Shown here: positions 1 to 7,251 of the stretch, piece after piece | How positions within the stretch are numbered: position 1 is the first letter of the stretch | Layout of the letters: each line of letters begins with the position of its first letter | From: Actinomycetota bacterium | GTDB lineage: Bacteria; Actinomycetota; Acidimicrobiia; Acidimicrobiales; CADCSY01 | Reading direction: 5' to 3' | Length of the DNA stretch: 9,980 nt | Assembly (NCBI GenBank): GCA_016178435.1 | Contig: JACOTK010000025.1 | Location: forward strand, 1 to 9,980 | Notes under the pieces: generated by a model | Database searches by the model: none | What the model saw: the letters and a program-made list of their open reading frames with translations, nothing else | Told to the model about the DNA's origin: nothing | Made by a program: the position numbers and the translations under genes

Positions 1-234
1 GCAGGTCGGGGGTTCGGCCAACCGGCCCCGGGAACGCCAGAGGGGGCTCTCGGGTCGGAATCCTCCCACTCCACCGAGGCCGGCCCGACCGACGCCTCGG
101 AACCCCGACCGGAGCCGGAGACACCCGAGCCCGATCGGGAACCGGTGCTCGGCCGACCGACGCCTGAGCCGCAACCCGAGCCCGTACAGGGGGGTCGGGT
201 TGACCCGACAGAGTCGCACGGGGAGAGCGCCTGA
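1..234 (+). CDS. C-terminal tail of an unidentified protein, Pro/Glu-rich and probably disordered (5' end outside window)
   Basis: Frame 1 is open from the first base to a TGA at 232-234, giving 77 residues. The composition is dominated by Pro, Glu, Gly, Ser and Asp, with repeated PEP-like steps (PEPETPEPDREP, then PTPEPQPEP), typical of a disordered acidic C-terminal extension. There is no recognisable domain, membrane segment or catalytic motif in the visible part. A second plus-strand frame is also open for most of this GC-rich stretch, so frame choice rests on the regular PEP pattern and the plausible stop just before the convergent E1 gene. Function cannot be assigned from the tail alone. 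Confidence 0.5.
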   Translation, partial: AGRGFGQPAPGTPEGALGSESSHSTEAGPTDASEPRPEPETPEPDREPVLGRPTPEPQPEPVQGGRVDPTESHGESA

Positions 235-255
235 CCGACGCCCGAGGGGCGGCGG
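235..255. terminator. GC-rich hairpin between convergent gene ends, possible bidirectional terminator
   Basis: CGCCC (239-243) pairs with GGGCG (247-251) across a GAG loop. CCG (235-237) and CGG (253-255) extend the stem past one A/G mismatch. It lies in the 38-bp gap between a plus-strand stop at 234 and the minus-strand stop at 273, where a shared terminator is expected. There is no T-run on either side, so classic intrinsic termination is doubtful. Confidence 0.3.
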
Positions 256-272
256 TTGATCCCGGAGCGGGG

Positions 273-2483
273 TTATTCGCCGAGGAGGGACCGGAGGGCC
301 GTCACGATGTCGGCCGTTCCGATCAGCAGCTGGGCCTCGAGCGACGAGGCGTAGGGGAAGGCCGGAACGTCGGGCGTCGCAAGGCGACGGACCGGAACGT
401 CGAGGTCGTAGAACGCCTCCTCGGCGATGGTCGCGGCCACCTCAGCCCCGACGCCGAAGCTGATGTTGTCCTCGTGGACGATCAGCACCCGGCCGGTTCG
501 ACAGGCAGATTCCACGACGGTTTCCCGATCGAAAGGCGAGATGGTGCGCAGGTCGATCACCTCGACCGAGTAACCCTCACCCGCGAGTTGCTCGGCGGCC
601 TCGATGGCCAGGTGTCGATGGAGTCCATAGGTGATGACCGAGCAGTCGTGTCCGGGCCGAACGATGTCGGCGACCCCGATCGGCACGCGCCAATCAAGGT
701 CGTTGGGGACAGGTCCCTTGATGAGGCGGTAGGTCTTCTTGTGCTCGAGAAAGAGCACCGGGTCGGGGTCGAGGACGGCCTCTCGCAACATGCCCGCCAC
801 ATCCGCAGGCGTCGACGGGGCAACCACCTTGAGGCCAGGCACGTGTGCGTAGAAGGCCTCGATGGACTGTGAGTGATAGAGCGCTCCATGGATGCCTCCT
901 CCCCACGGCGCCCTGATCACCAGCGGGACGTTGAAGTCACCGTTGGACCGGTAGCACATGCGGGCGGCTTCGCTGACGATCTGGTCGAACGCGGAATGGA
1001 TGAAGTCGGCGAACTGAATCTCCATGACCGGCCGAAGCCCTGCGAGAGCGAGGCCGATGGCGACGCCGACGATCGACGACTCGGCAAGTGGGGTATCGAA
1101 ACACCGGGCCCCGAACGCCTTGTGGAGCCCGTCTGTGGCACGGAAGACGCCGCCCGCCCCCCCGACGTCCTCGCCGAGGATGACAACGCGCTCGTCCTGG
1201 GTCATGAGCTGGTTGAGGGTGTGGCGAACGGTCTCGACCACATTGCGTTCGGTTGTGCCCTCGCCGGATCCATCAGGCTCCGGACGTGGCGCCCTTCTCG
1301 CTGCCGGCGTGATCGCCTCGATGTTGGGAGCATTGCACAGAGGCTGCAGGGGACGGGCGAAGACCTTGGTGAAGGCCGTTTGGGGCGGTGCCTCCTCGGC
1401 AGCCTCAGCGGTCTCGAGCGCTCGTTGCACCCTGGCCTGAATCTCGGATTCCATGCGAGCCTCGGTGGACTCGCTCAACAGGCGCTGTTCGATGAGGTAC
1501 TGCTGGAGCAGGGCGACCGGATCCTTCTTCCGCCACCGCTCGACCTCCTCGGTCGAACGATAACGGCTGTCATCGTCGTCGGAGGTGTGGCCCAGGAACC
1601 GGTAGGTCTTGCATTCGATCAAGCTGGGTCCTCCGCCTCGGCGGGCGCGATGGATGGCTTCGCTCGTTGCTGCGTAGACGTCGAGCGCATCGTTGCCGTC
1701 CACGATGATGCCCGGCATCCGGTAGGAGTGCGCGTGCTGGGCGATGTCGTCAATGGCTGATTCCTCGTCGAGAGGCACCGAGATGGCATAGCCGTTGTTC
1801 TCGCAGATGAACACCACGGGTAGGCCGTGGATGCCGGCAAAGTTCAGCCCCTCGTGGAAGTCGCCTTTCGAGGCAGCGCCGTCGCCGAACCAGCACATCG
1901 TGACCTGGTCGGTCCCACGGAGCTGGGCCGCCATCGCGAGCCCCGCCGCATGGGGAAGTTGCGTGGCGATCGGCGATGAGCCGCTGATGATGCCGAGCCT
2001 TCGGGACCCCCAGTGGTTCGGCATCTGTCGGCCACCGGAGTTGGGGTCCTCCCCCTTGCTCAACACACTGAAGAGCACCTCCTCGGGTGTCATGCCCAGG
2101 GTGAGCACGACACCGAGATCCCGGTAGTACGGCAGCACCCAGTCCATGGTCTCGTCCAGGAGCGCCGGGTCGGCGAGGTCGGCGTCGTCGAGGGGACGAC
2201 GGGGGATGGCATGACGGAGTGCCCACGCCGACGCGACCTGCGCCCCTTCGTGACCCTGTGCGGAGATGGCGAAAGGCGCCTTCCCCATGCGATTCAGGCT
2301 CCAGATCCGCTCGTCGAGCCGACGCGTCAACAACATGAGTCGGTAGATGGCCACGATGTCGTCGTCACCCAGTCCCAACACGTGGTGGCGGTCCTCGAGG
2401 TGGAGGGCGGTCCGGTCGGGTGGCGGTCCAACGGGTGCGACACGGGGGAGATGGTCACTCACGGCGGTCCCTGGCTCGTTCAT
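273..2483 (-). CDS. 2-oxoacid dehydrogenase E1 component, alpha and beta subunits fused (branched-chain/pyruvate type)
   Basis: The 736-residue protein is a thiamine-diphosphate E1 that decarboxylates a 2-oxoacid and passes the acyl group to a lipoyl E2. The alpha part is about residues 35-375, with the ThDP/Mg motif beginning GDG (200-202) and ending NN (229-230). The loop around H299 (GHTSDDDDSRYR) matches the phosphorylation-loop region of branched-chain E1 alpha. A Pro/Gly/Glu linker (about 391-412) joins the beta part (about 413-736), which carries LAESS (466-470) with the presumed catalytic Glu468, and YHSQS with His537. Alpha-beta fusions of roughly this length are known in bacteria. 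The ATG is preceded by AAGGAAGG with a 5-nt gap. Substrate (branched-chain or pyruvate) cannot be fixed from sequence, although the loop favours branched-chain. No E2 or E3 gene lies in the window. Confidence 0.95.
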   Translation of the reverse strand: MNEPGTAVSDHLPRVAPVGPPPDRTALHLEDRHHVLGLGDDDIVAIYRLMLLTRRLDERIWSLNRMGKAPFAISAQGHEGAQVASAWALRHAIPRRPLDDADLADPALLDETMDWVLPYYRDLGVVLTLGMTPEEVLFSVLSKGEDPNSGGRQMPNHWGSRRLGIISGSSPIATQLPHAAGLAMAAQLRGTDQVTMCWFGDGAASKGDFHEGLNFAGIHGLPVVFICENNGYAISVPLDEESAIDDIAQHAHSYRMPGIIVDGNDALDVYAATSEAIHRARRGGGPSLIECKTYRFLGHTSDDDDSRYRSTEEVERWRKKDPVALLQQYLIEQRLLSESTEARMESEIQARVQRALETAEAAEEAPPQTAFTKVFARPLQPLCNAPNIEAITPAARRAPRPEPDGSGEGTTERNVVETVRHTLNQLMTQDERVVILGEDVGGAGGVFRATDGLHKAFGARCFDTPLAESSIVGVAIGLALAGLRPVMEIQFADFIHSAFDQIVSEAARMCYRSNGDFNVPLVIRAPWGGGIHGALYHSQSIEAFYAHVPGLKVVAPSTPADVAGMLREAVLDPDPVLFLEHKKTYRLIKGPVPNDLDWRVPIGVADIVRPGHDCSVITYGLHRHLAIEAAEQLAGEGYSVEVIDLRTISPFDRETVVESACRTGRVLIVHEDNISFGVGAEVAATIAEEAFYDLDVPVRRLATPDVPAFPYASSLEAQLLIGTADIVTALRSLLGE

Positions 2484-2488
2484 CGATG

Positions 2489-2496
2489 CCTTCCTT
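2489..2496 (-). promoter_or_regulatory. Strong ribosome binding site of the E1 gene
   Basis: On the minus strand AAGGAAGG ends 5 nt before the ATG at 2483. This is a near-ideal Shine-Dalgarno sequence and fixes the start. It contrasts with the several genes in the window that have none. Confidence 0.75.
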
Positions 2497-2579
2497 TCCC
2501 TGCCCGGCGGTGCTCCTCGATGATCGGCCCGTCCATGGTCCGGGTTGAGAAGAGCAGGGGATGGGTGGGTTTGCAGCCC

Positions 2580-2608
2580 ATTCTACCGAAGGTCCGAAGG
2601 GATGTCGG
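2580..2608 (-). promoter_or_regulatory. Candidate sigma70-type promoter of the E1 gene
   Basis: On the minus strand CCGACA (2608-2603) is followed after 17 nt by TAGAAT (2585-2580). The -10 matches TATAAT at 5 of 6 positions and the -35 matches TTGACA at 4 of 6. Transcription would begin near 2573 and give a leader of about 90 nt before the strong RBS. The call is from the pattern only. Confidence 0.4.
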
Positions 2609-2788
2609 GGAGCCACACCGAGGCTTGACTAGTCAGGGTCCAGGAAGGAAATGATCCGAATGGGCCATTCTCTCCAATTGGTTTCATCGGTACCTTTGAG
2701 GCATTCGGGCACGTATCTCCGTGTTCCGACACACCAACATCACCGCATTCGTCGCACTTGAGTCGCACCACACACAGGAGATGGACCA

Positions 2789-2992
2789 ATGGCTTTTCAG
2801 CCGCAGAACGAAGACCCCCTGCTGACCCCGGCGGAGGTGGCCGCGATGTTTCGGGTCAACCCGAAGACCGTCACCCGGTGGTCCCGCAAGGGACAGCTCA
2901 CCGCGGTCCGTACGCTTGGCGGGCACCGCAGGTTCCGGGCCTCGGAAGTCGCTCGTTGCGTCGAGGCAATGGCCATGGAGTCGCGTTCCTGA
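2789..2992 (+). CDS. bldC: BldC-type small winged-helix DNA-binding regulator (MerR-like)
   Basis: The 67-residue protein is almost entirely one DNA-binding domain. A helix-turn-helix begins LLTPAEVAAMFRV (11-23), the recognition helix contains NPKTVTRWSRKG (24-35), and the wing carries RTLGGHRRFR (41-50). From memory this closely matches Streptomyces BldC, which is about 68 residues and has the same LLTPAEVA, KTVTRW and TLGGHRR blocks. BldC proteins bind direct repeats as head-to-tail oligomers and in Streptomyces delay development. In other actinobacteria the role is less clear. The ATG has AGGAG 8 nt upstream. The long AT-rich leader suggests the gene itself is regulated, possibly by its own product. 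Divergent from the E1 gene and 58 bp before the malic enzyme gene, which appears to have its own promoter. Confidence 0.93.
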   Translation: MAFQPQNEDPLLTPAEVAAMFRVNPKTVTRWSRKGQLTAVRTLGGHRRFRASEVARCVEAMAMESRS

Positions 2993-3011
2993 CTCCCGGC
3001 GGAGGACCATC

Positions 3012-3041
3012 TTGGGCAAGGCCCTCAGGGGCCGATAACCT
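3012..3041 (+). promoter_or_regulatory. Candidate promoter of the malic enzyme gene, near-leaderless
   Basis: TTGGGC (3012-3017) is followed after 18 nt by TAACCT (3036-3041), the same two boxes seen before ctaB. The expected start of transcription (about 3048) is 3 nt before the ATG at 3051, so the transcript would have almost no leader. The spacer includes a small inverted repeat GGCCC-TCAG-GGGCC (3020-3033) that could be an operator or chance in GC-rich DNA. Confidence 0.45.
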
Positions 3042-3050
3042 CAGGGGGCA

Positions 3051-4489
<1,439 letters not shown>

Positions 4490-4493
<4 letters not shown>

Positions 4494-5215
4494 GCTTTCA
4501 GGCGGTCACGTTCGACTATTGGAACACCCTCATCTTCGAGGATGGGGTCGACCTCCGGACACATCGCATCGGCGTGTGGACCGATCTGCTCGCAGGGGCA
4601 GGAGTTGTCGTCGAACGAGAGGCGTTGGAGGCAGCGTACGCAGGCGCCTGGCTGCGCTATGTCGAGTCCTGGAAGGCGGACGAGCAGTTCCTGGCACCGG
4701 CTGCGGCGGCTCACATCCTCGCGGAGCTGGACCTCGATCTGGAGCCATCGGTACGCGGGGAGCTGATCGAGGTCTTCGAGGTGTCGGGTGAATCGGCCGA
4801 TCTCCGCCTGACGGAGGGCATCGTGGATTGTCTCGCCACGCTGAGGGAGGCCGGGGTTGCGCTTGGCATCGTCTGTGACGTTGGCTTCACGCCCTCGGTC
4901 ATCCTCCGGGGCCACCTCCGCAGGCACGGCGTGCTCGAGCTCTTTGATCACTGGTCGTTTTCCGACGAGGTCGGCCACTACAAGCCGTCATCGGTGATCT
5001 TCGATCATGCCCTTTCGGGCCTCGGCAACCCGGACCCTGCACGGACAGCCCATGTGGGCGACATTCGCCGTACCGATATCGCGGGCGCCCGGGCCATGGG
5101 CATGGTTGCCGTCCGATACACGGGGGTCAGCGACGATGCCACCCAACCCGAGCCCGAGGGCCATCACGTGATCGCGCATCACGACGAGCTTCCTGTCGTG
5201 CTCGGTGTCGGCTGA
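4490..5215 (+). CDS. HAD-superfamily hydrolase-like protein with atypical motif I
   Basis: The 241-residue protein has the haloacid dehalogenase fold. Motif I is TFDYWNTL (7-14) with nucleophile Asp9. A helical cap follows, about residues 20-100. Motif II is degenerate (GIVCDVG, 126-132, Cys/Asp where Ser/Thr is usual). Motif III Lys165 lies in HYKPSS, and motif IV is HVGDIRRTDIAGA (188-200) with Asp191 and Asp196. The second Asp of the usual DxD in motif I is Trp11, so the standard phosphatase acid/base is missing. Substrate and activity are unknown. The TTG start overlaps the malic enzyme stop as TTGA, which implies translational coupling and co-transcription. It is convergent with the next gene, 35 bp away. 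Confidence 0.85.
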
Positions 5216-5250
5216 CGACCACGGTCGATCCAGGGGAGCGGAGGTCATCG

Positions 5251-5916
5251 TCAACCCCATGGCGCCAACAGGGGAAGATCGGGCCGCCGCAGGCGTCCAA
5301 ACAGCCATGCAAGCTCTTCACGGTTCCCTTCGAAGTCGCTTTCTGTCGGGCCTTTGACGCCATCCGGAAGGCGAGTGGACATCAAGGGTCGCAGCCTGGG
5401 CAGCCAGATGTCGACAAGGTCCGACGACCAACCGTCATGGGTGAAGCCGAGATCGAGATCGATGAGGTGCAGCTCGAGCTCCAGCCATCGGCGTTCGGGC
5501 AGCACCCACAGTGGAATCTCGTTTCCGGCGACATCCAAGGTGGATGCCCCCCAGGCGGGAAGGGTCAGGGCCGGCCAGAGGATCGTCAGTCGGTCCGAAG
5601 ACTGGATGAGGTCGTCGAGGAGCTCCCGAGCCGAACGTGCCGCGCCCGCTTCGATCTCGGCCGAACGACCTGCGTAGCCGCCGGCGTACTGCTCGGCTGT
5701 CTCGTTCTTCATGGCCGCCCCAACGCGACGCGAGCAGCTGTCGGCATTGCGGGCGATGTGCGTCAGGACGTGACCAACCGTCCAGCCGGGAAGCCTCGAG
5801 GGTCGCGCCGCCGTCGCGTCATCGACAACCCTCGTGGTCACCTCCCCGATGAACCGCTGCTCCGCGGCCGTCACGTTCGCCAGAACCTCGGACAGGCGTG
5901 ACGTTGGGATGTCCAT
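5251..5916 (-). CDS. Maleylpyruvate isomerase (MDMPI) family mycothiol-dependent enzyme
   Basis: The 221-residue protein has the MDMPI_N/DinB-like four-helix metal-binding fold. LPGWTVGHVLTHIARN (42-57) carries the conserved His53, and ERRWLELELHLIDLD (141-155) supplies Glu146 and His150. This H...ExxxH set corresponds to the Zn ligands of the Corynebacterium enzyme. The C-terminal part (about 165-221) is more variable. Family members use mycothiol, the actinobacterial thiol, as cofactor, but most, including this one, have no proven substrate. It stands alone with no gentisate pathway genes nearby, so maleylpyruvate isomerisation should not be assumed. The ATG lacks a Shine-Dalgarno and has a -10-like box 6 nt upstream, which suggests a leaderless mRNA. 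Length is normal for the family. Confidence 0.85.
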   Translation of the reverse strand: MDIPTSRLSEVLANVTAAEQRFIGEVTTRVVDDATAARPSRLPGWTVGHVLTHIARNADSCSRRVGAAMKNETAEQYAGGYAGRSAEIEAGAARSARELLDDLIQSSDRLTILWPALTLPAWGASTLDVAGNEIPLWVLPERRWLELELHLIDLDLGFTHDGWSSDLVDIWLPRLRPLMSTRLPDGVKGPTESDFEGNREELAWLFGRLRRPDLPLLAPWG

Positions 5917-5922
5917 CGGCCC

Positions 5923-5928
5923 AGGCTA
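5923..5928 (-). promoter_or_regulatory. Candidate -10 box for leaderless transcription of the MDMPI-family gene
   Basis: On the minus strand TAGCCT (5928-5923) is followed by 6 nt and then the ATG (5916). This puts the expected first transcribed base on the A of the start codon. No good -35 was found at 16-18 nt. The spacing equals that before ctaB and ctaA. Confidence 0.4.
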
Positions 5929-6068
5929 CGGCAGGCGGTGATCGGTGGATCGGAAGGGTCACGCTCAACGGCGCTGCTCGGCGCGGCCGCCGGGAGGAAG
6001 TTGTGACTGGACGACACATCAAGGGCTCTCGCCGTCGGTCCGAATCACGAGCGCGGCAAATCCGGAAT

Positions 6069-6144
6069 TGGTGGTCGGGACCGGCGTCGATCCGGTGACC
6101 TCACGCTTTTCAGGCGCGCGCTCTGCCAACTGAGCTACCCGACC
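6069..6144 (-). tRNA. tRNA-Phe (anticodon GAA), CCA encoded
   Basis: Reading the minus strand, the acceptor GGTCGGG pairs with CCCGACC. The D stem is GCTC/GAGC, the anticodon stem is CGCGC/GCGTG with loop CTGAAAA, and the T stem is ACCGG/CCGGT. The anticodon at 34-36 is GAA. The discriminator A is followed by CCA in the DNA. The mature part without CCA is 73 nt. The T loop reads ATCGACG rather than the usual TTCGANN, a small oddity. It is the last gene of the Glu-Asp-Phe cluster. Confidence 0.95.
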
Positions 6145-6151
6145 TTGATTC

Positions 6152-6173
6152 GGGGACGCCATAGGACGTCCCC
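6152..6173 (-). other. 7-bp hairpin in the tRNA-Asp/tRNA-Phe spacer
   Basis: GGGGACG (6152-6158) is the exact reverse complement of CGTCCCC (6167-6173) across an 8-nt loop. It fills most of the 31-nt spacer in the presumed polycistronic tRNA transcript. It could be a processing structure for RNase action. It has no U-tract, and a functional tRNA lies downstream, so it is unlikely to be a terminator. Confidence 0.5.
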
Positions 6174-6175
6174 AG

Positions 6176-6250
6176 CGGTCCCGACGGGATTTGAACCCGC
6201 GACCTCCGCCTTGACAGGGCGGCGTGCACTCCAGACTGCACTACGGGACC
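6176..6250 (-). tRNA. tRNA-Asp (anticodon GTC), CCA not encoded
   Basis: On the minus strand the acceptor GGTCCCG pairs with CGGGACC. The D stem is GTGC/GCAC and the anticodon stem is CCGCC/GGCGG around loop CTGTCAA (anticodon GTC). The T arm is GCGGG-TTCAAAT-CCCGT. The discriminator is G, as expected for Asp. The length is 75 nt, and the next bases are CT, so CCA must be added after transcription. Confidence 0.96.
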
Positions 6251-6283
6251 AGGGTGAGCGCTTATGTCTGCGCCGCTCTTGCG

Positions 6284-6356
6284 CACCCCCAACGGGATTC
6301 GAACCCGTGCTGCCGCCGTGAAAGGGCGGTGTCCTAGGCCGCTAGACGATGGGGGC
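6284..6356 (-). tRNA. tRNA-Glu (anticodon TTC), CCA not encoded
   Basis: On the minus strand the acceptor GCCCCCA pairs with TGGGGGT (the terminal pair is G-U). The anticodon stem is CCGCC/GGCGG around loop CTTTCAC (anticodon TTC), and the T loop is TTCGAAT. The anticodon arm is the same as that of E. coli tRNA-Glu as I recall it. Discriminator G, 73 nt. It is the first gene of the cluster and lies downstream of the DUF2017 gene on the same strand. Confidence 0.96.
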
Positions 6357-6381
6357 TCGGTGTCCGTTTCGGGCCCAAATG

Positions 6382-6387
6382 ACGTTA
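6382..6387 (-). promoter_or_regulatory. Candidate -10 box of the tRNA cluster
   Basis: On the minus strand TAACGT (6387-6382) would start transcription near 6375, about 19 nt before tRNA-Glu. No clear -35 sits 16-18 nt upstream, so the call is weak. Read-through from the ctaA-clpS-DUF2017 operon is an alternative. Confidence 0.3.
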
Positions 6388-6458
6388 GCAGCTCACGCGG
6401 CGCAATCCGCTACTCCCGCCAGGAACACCCGCCCGTGGCGCGGCCATCGGCTGGGGCT

Positions 6459-6932
6459 TCAGGCGAGCGACTCGATGATCGAGTCGAGCAGGTAGCCCAG
6501 GTAGCCGTATATGGCGTAGGTGTCCGCCTCCGGGTGGTTCGGATCGAGCAGGTTCAGATCGTCGTCCTCGCTGACATCGAGGTGGGTTCCGAGGATCAGC
6601 CGTAGATCGTTGACCACGTTCATCCAGGCCAGCAGAGCTTGTTCGTCGACCCGTCCCGCATCGAGGGTGTCGCTTACCGCACGCAGCTTCTCGCGGCGGA
6701 GATCTACCAGGTCGTCGCCGACCAGCCCCTGGTACGAGGCCTCGAGATCGGGGTCATCGGGGTGGGCAACCGGGAAAAGTCGCCGCAGGACGGGATTGTC
6801 ACTCGGCCGGTGCTCATCTGCCAACGCGGCGCCGAGCTGTCCCATCAGATCACCGAGGAGACGACGCTCGGGCTCCGAAAGCTTGAGCTCGAAGTCGCCC
6901 TGACGGGTTCGACGCACGGGGCCCCGGCTCAT
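6459..6932 (-). CDS. DUF2017 family protein, cytoplasmic, function unknown
   Basis: I choose the ATG at 6932 (157 residues). An upstream in-frame ATG at 7010 is possible, but its extra 26 residues lie inside clpS and are unlike the family. Recognisable blocks are LRRLFPVAHPDDP (49-61), NDLRLILGTHLDV (108-120) and YAIYGYLGYLLD (139-150). The protein is acidic and helical, with no signal peptide or membrane segment. DUF2017 genes often directly follow clpS in actinobacteria (the Rv1331-Rv1332 pair in M. tuberculosis, from memory). Here the gap to clpS is 16 bp on the same strand, consistent with one transcript and perhaps a role in Clp proteolysis; that role is inference. No clear Shine-Dalgarno is seen. 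Confidence 0.85.
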   Translation of the reverse strand: MSRGPVRRTRQGDFELKLSEPERRLLGDLMGQLGAALADEHRPSDNPVLRRLFPVAHPDDPDLEASYQGLVGDDLVDLRREKLRAVSDTLDAGRVDEQALLAWMNVVNDLRLILGTHLDVSEDDDLNLLDPNHPEADTYAIYGYLGYLLDSIIESLA

Positions 6933-6948
6933 GCGGGGTCTTGTGTCA

Positions 6949-7251
6949 TCAGTCGTGCTGCATGGTCGCCCAAAGACCATGCTCGTGGAGGCGGAACACG
7001 TCGAGCTCACACTTCTCGCGAGCGCCGCTCGCCACCACCGCCCGACCTTTCTCGTGCACGTCGAGCATCAGGGCCGTCGCCTTCTCCCTGCTGTAGCCGA
7101 ACAGCTTCTGCAACACGAAGGTCACGTACGACATCAGGTTGATCGGGTCGTTCCAGACGAGGACGATCCAGGGCGTGTCGGAGGAAACGGACTCATCCGA
7201 TGTCGGCTCGTCGACCTCGACCGGAGCGAGCGACATCGAAAGCGGTGTCAT
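6949..7251 (-). CDS. clpS: ClpS, ATP-dependent Clp protease adaptor (N-degron recognin)
   Basis: The 100-residue protein has a flexible acidic N-terminal extension (1-26) and a ClpS core (27-98). The substrate pocket is evident: VWNDP (32-36) with Asn34 and Asp35, Met40, and His66 in LDVHEKGRA. ClpS binds proteins with bulky hydrophobic N-terminal residues and delivers them to the Hsp100 unfoldase of the Clp protease (ClpC or ClpA). WNDPxNLM in place of NDDxTPM is typical of actinobacterial members. The ATG overlaps the ctaA stop as ATGA, so translation is probably coupled to ctaA. No independent RBS is obvious. Confidence 0.95.
   Translation of the reverse strand: MTPLSMSLAPVEVDEPTSDESVSSDTPWIVLVWNDPINLMSYVTFVLQKLFGYSREKATALMLDVHEKGRAVVASGAREKCELDVFRLHEHGLWATMQHD

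Larger units (their letters stand above)
2484..2788. other. 305-bp divergent intergenic region between the E1 gene and bldC
   Basis: No convincing gene lies here. It holds the E1 leader and candidate promoter (2580-2608) and a perfect 10-bp palindrome TGACTAGTCA (2626-2635). A patch visibly richer in A+T than the genome follows (about 2645-2700) and contains the palindromes CCAATTGG (2674-2681) and GGTACC (2689-2694). The bldC RBS AGGAG is at 2776-2780. I could not identify a convincing -35/-10 pair for bldC. The length and the AT-rich patch fit a regulated divergent promoter region. Confidence 0.5.

Noticed and set aside
873..1760. A 295-codon open frame on the plus strand opposite the E1 gene
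   Set aside because: It is antisense to a gene with intact ThDP motifs, has no recognisable domain, and long opposite frames are expected in high-GC DNA.
5216..5227. Inverted repeat CGACC-AC-GGTCG after the HAD gene as a terminator
   Set aside because: The loop is too short and the usable stem is only 4 bp, with no T-run.
6933..7010. The longer N-terminus of the DUF2017 protein from ATG 7010
   Set aside because: The extra 26 residues are clpS codons read in another frame and are Ser/Thr/Arg-rich. The ATG at 6932 leaves a normal 16-bp gap after clpS.
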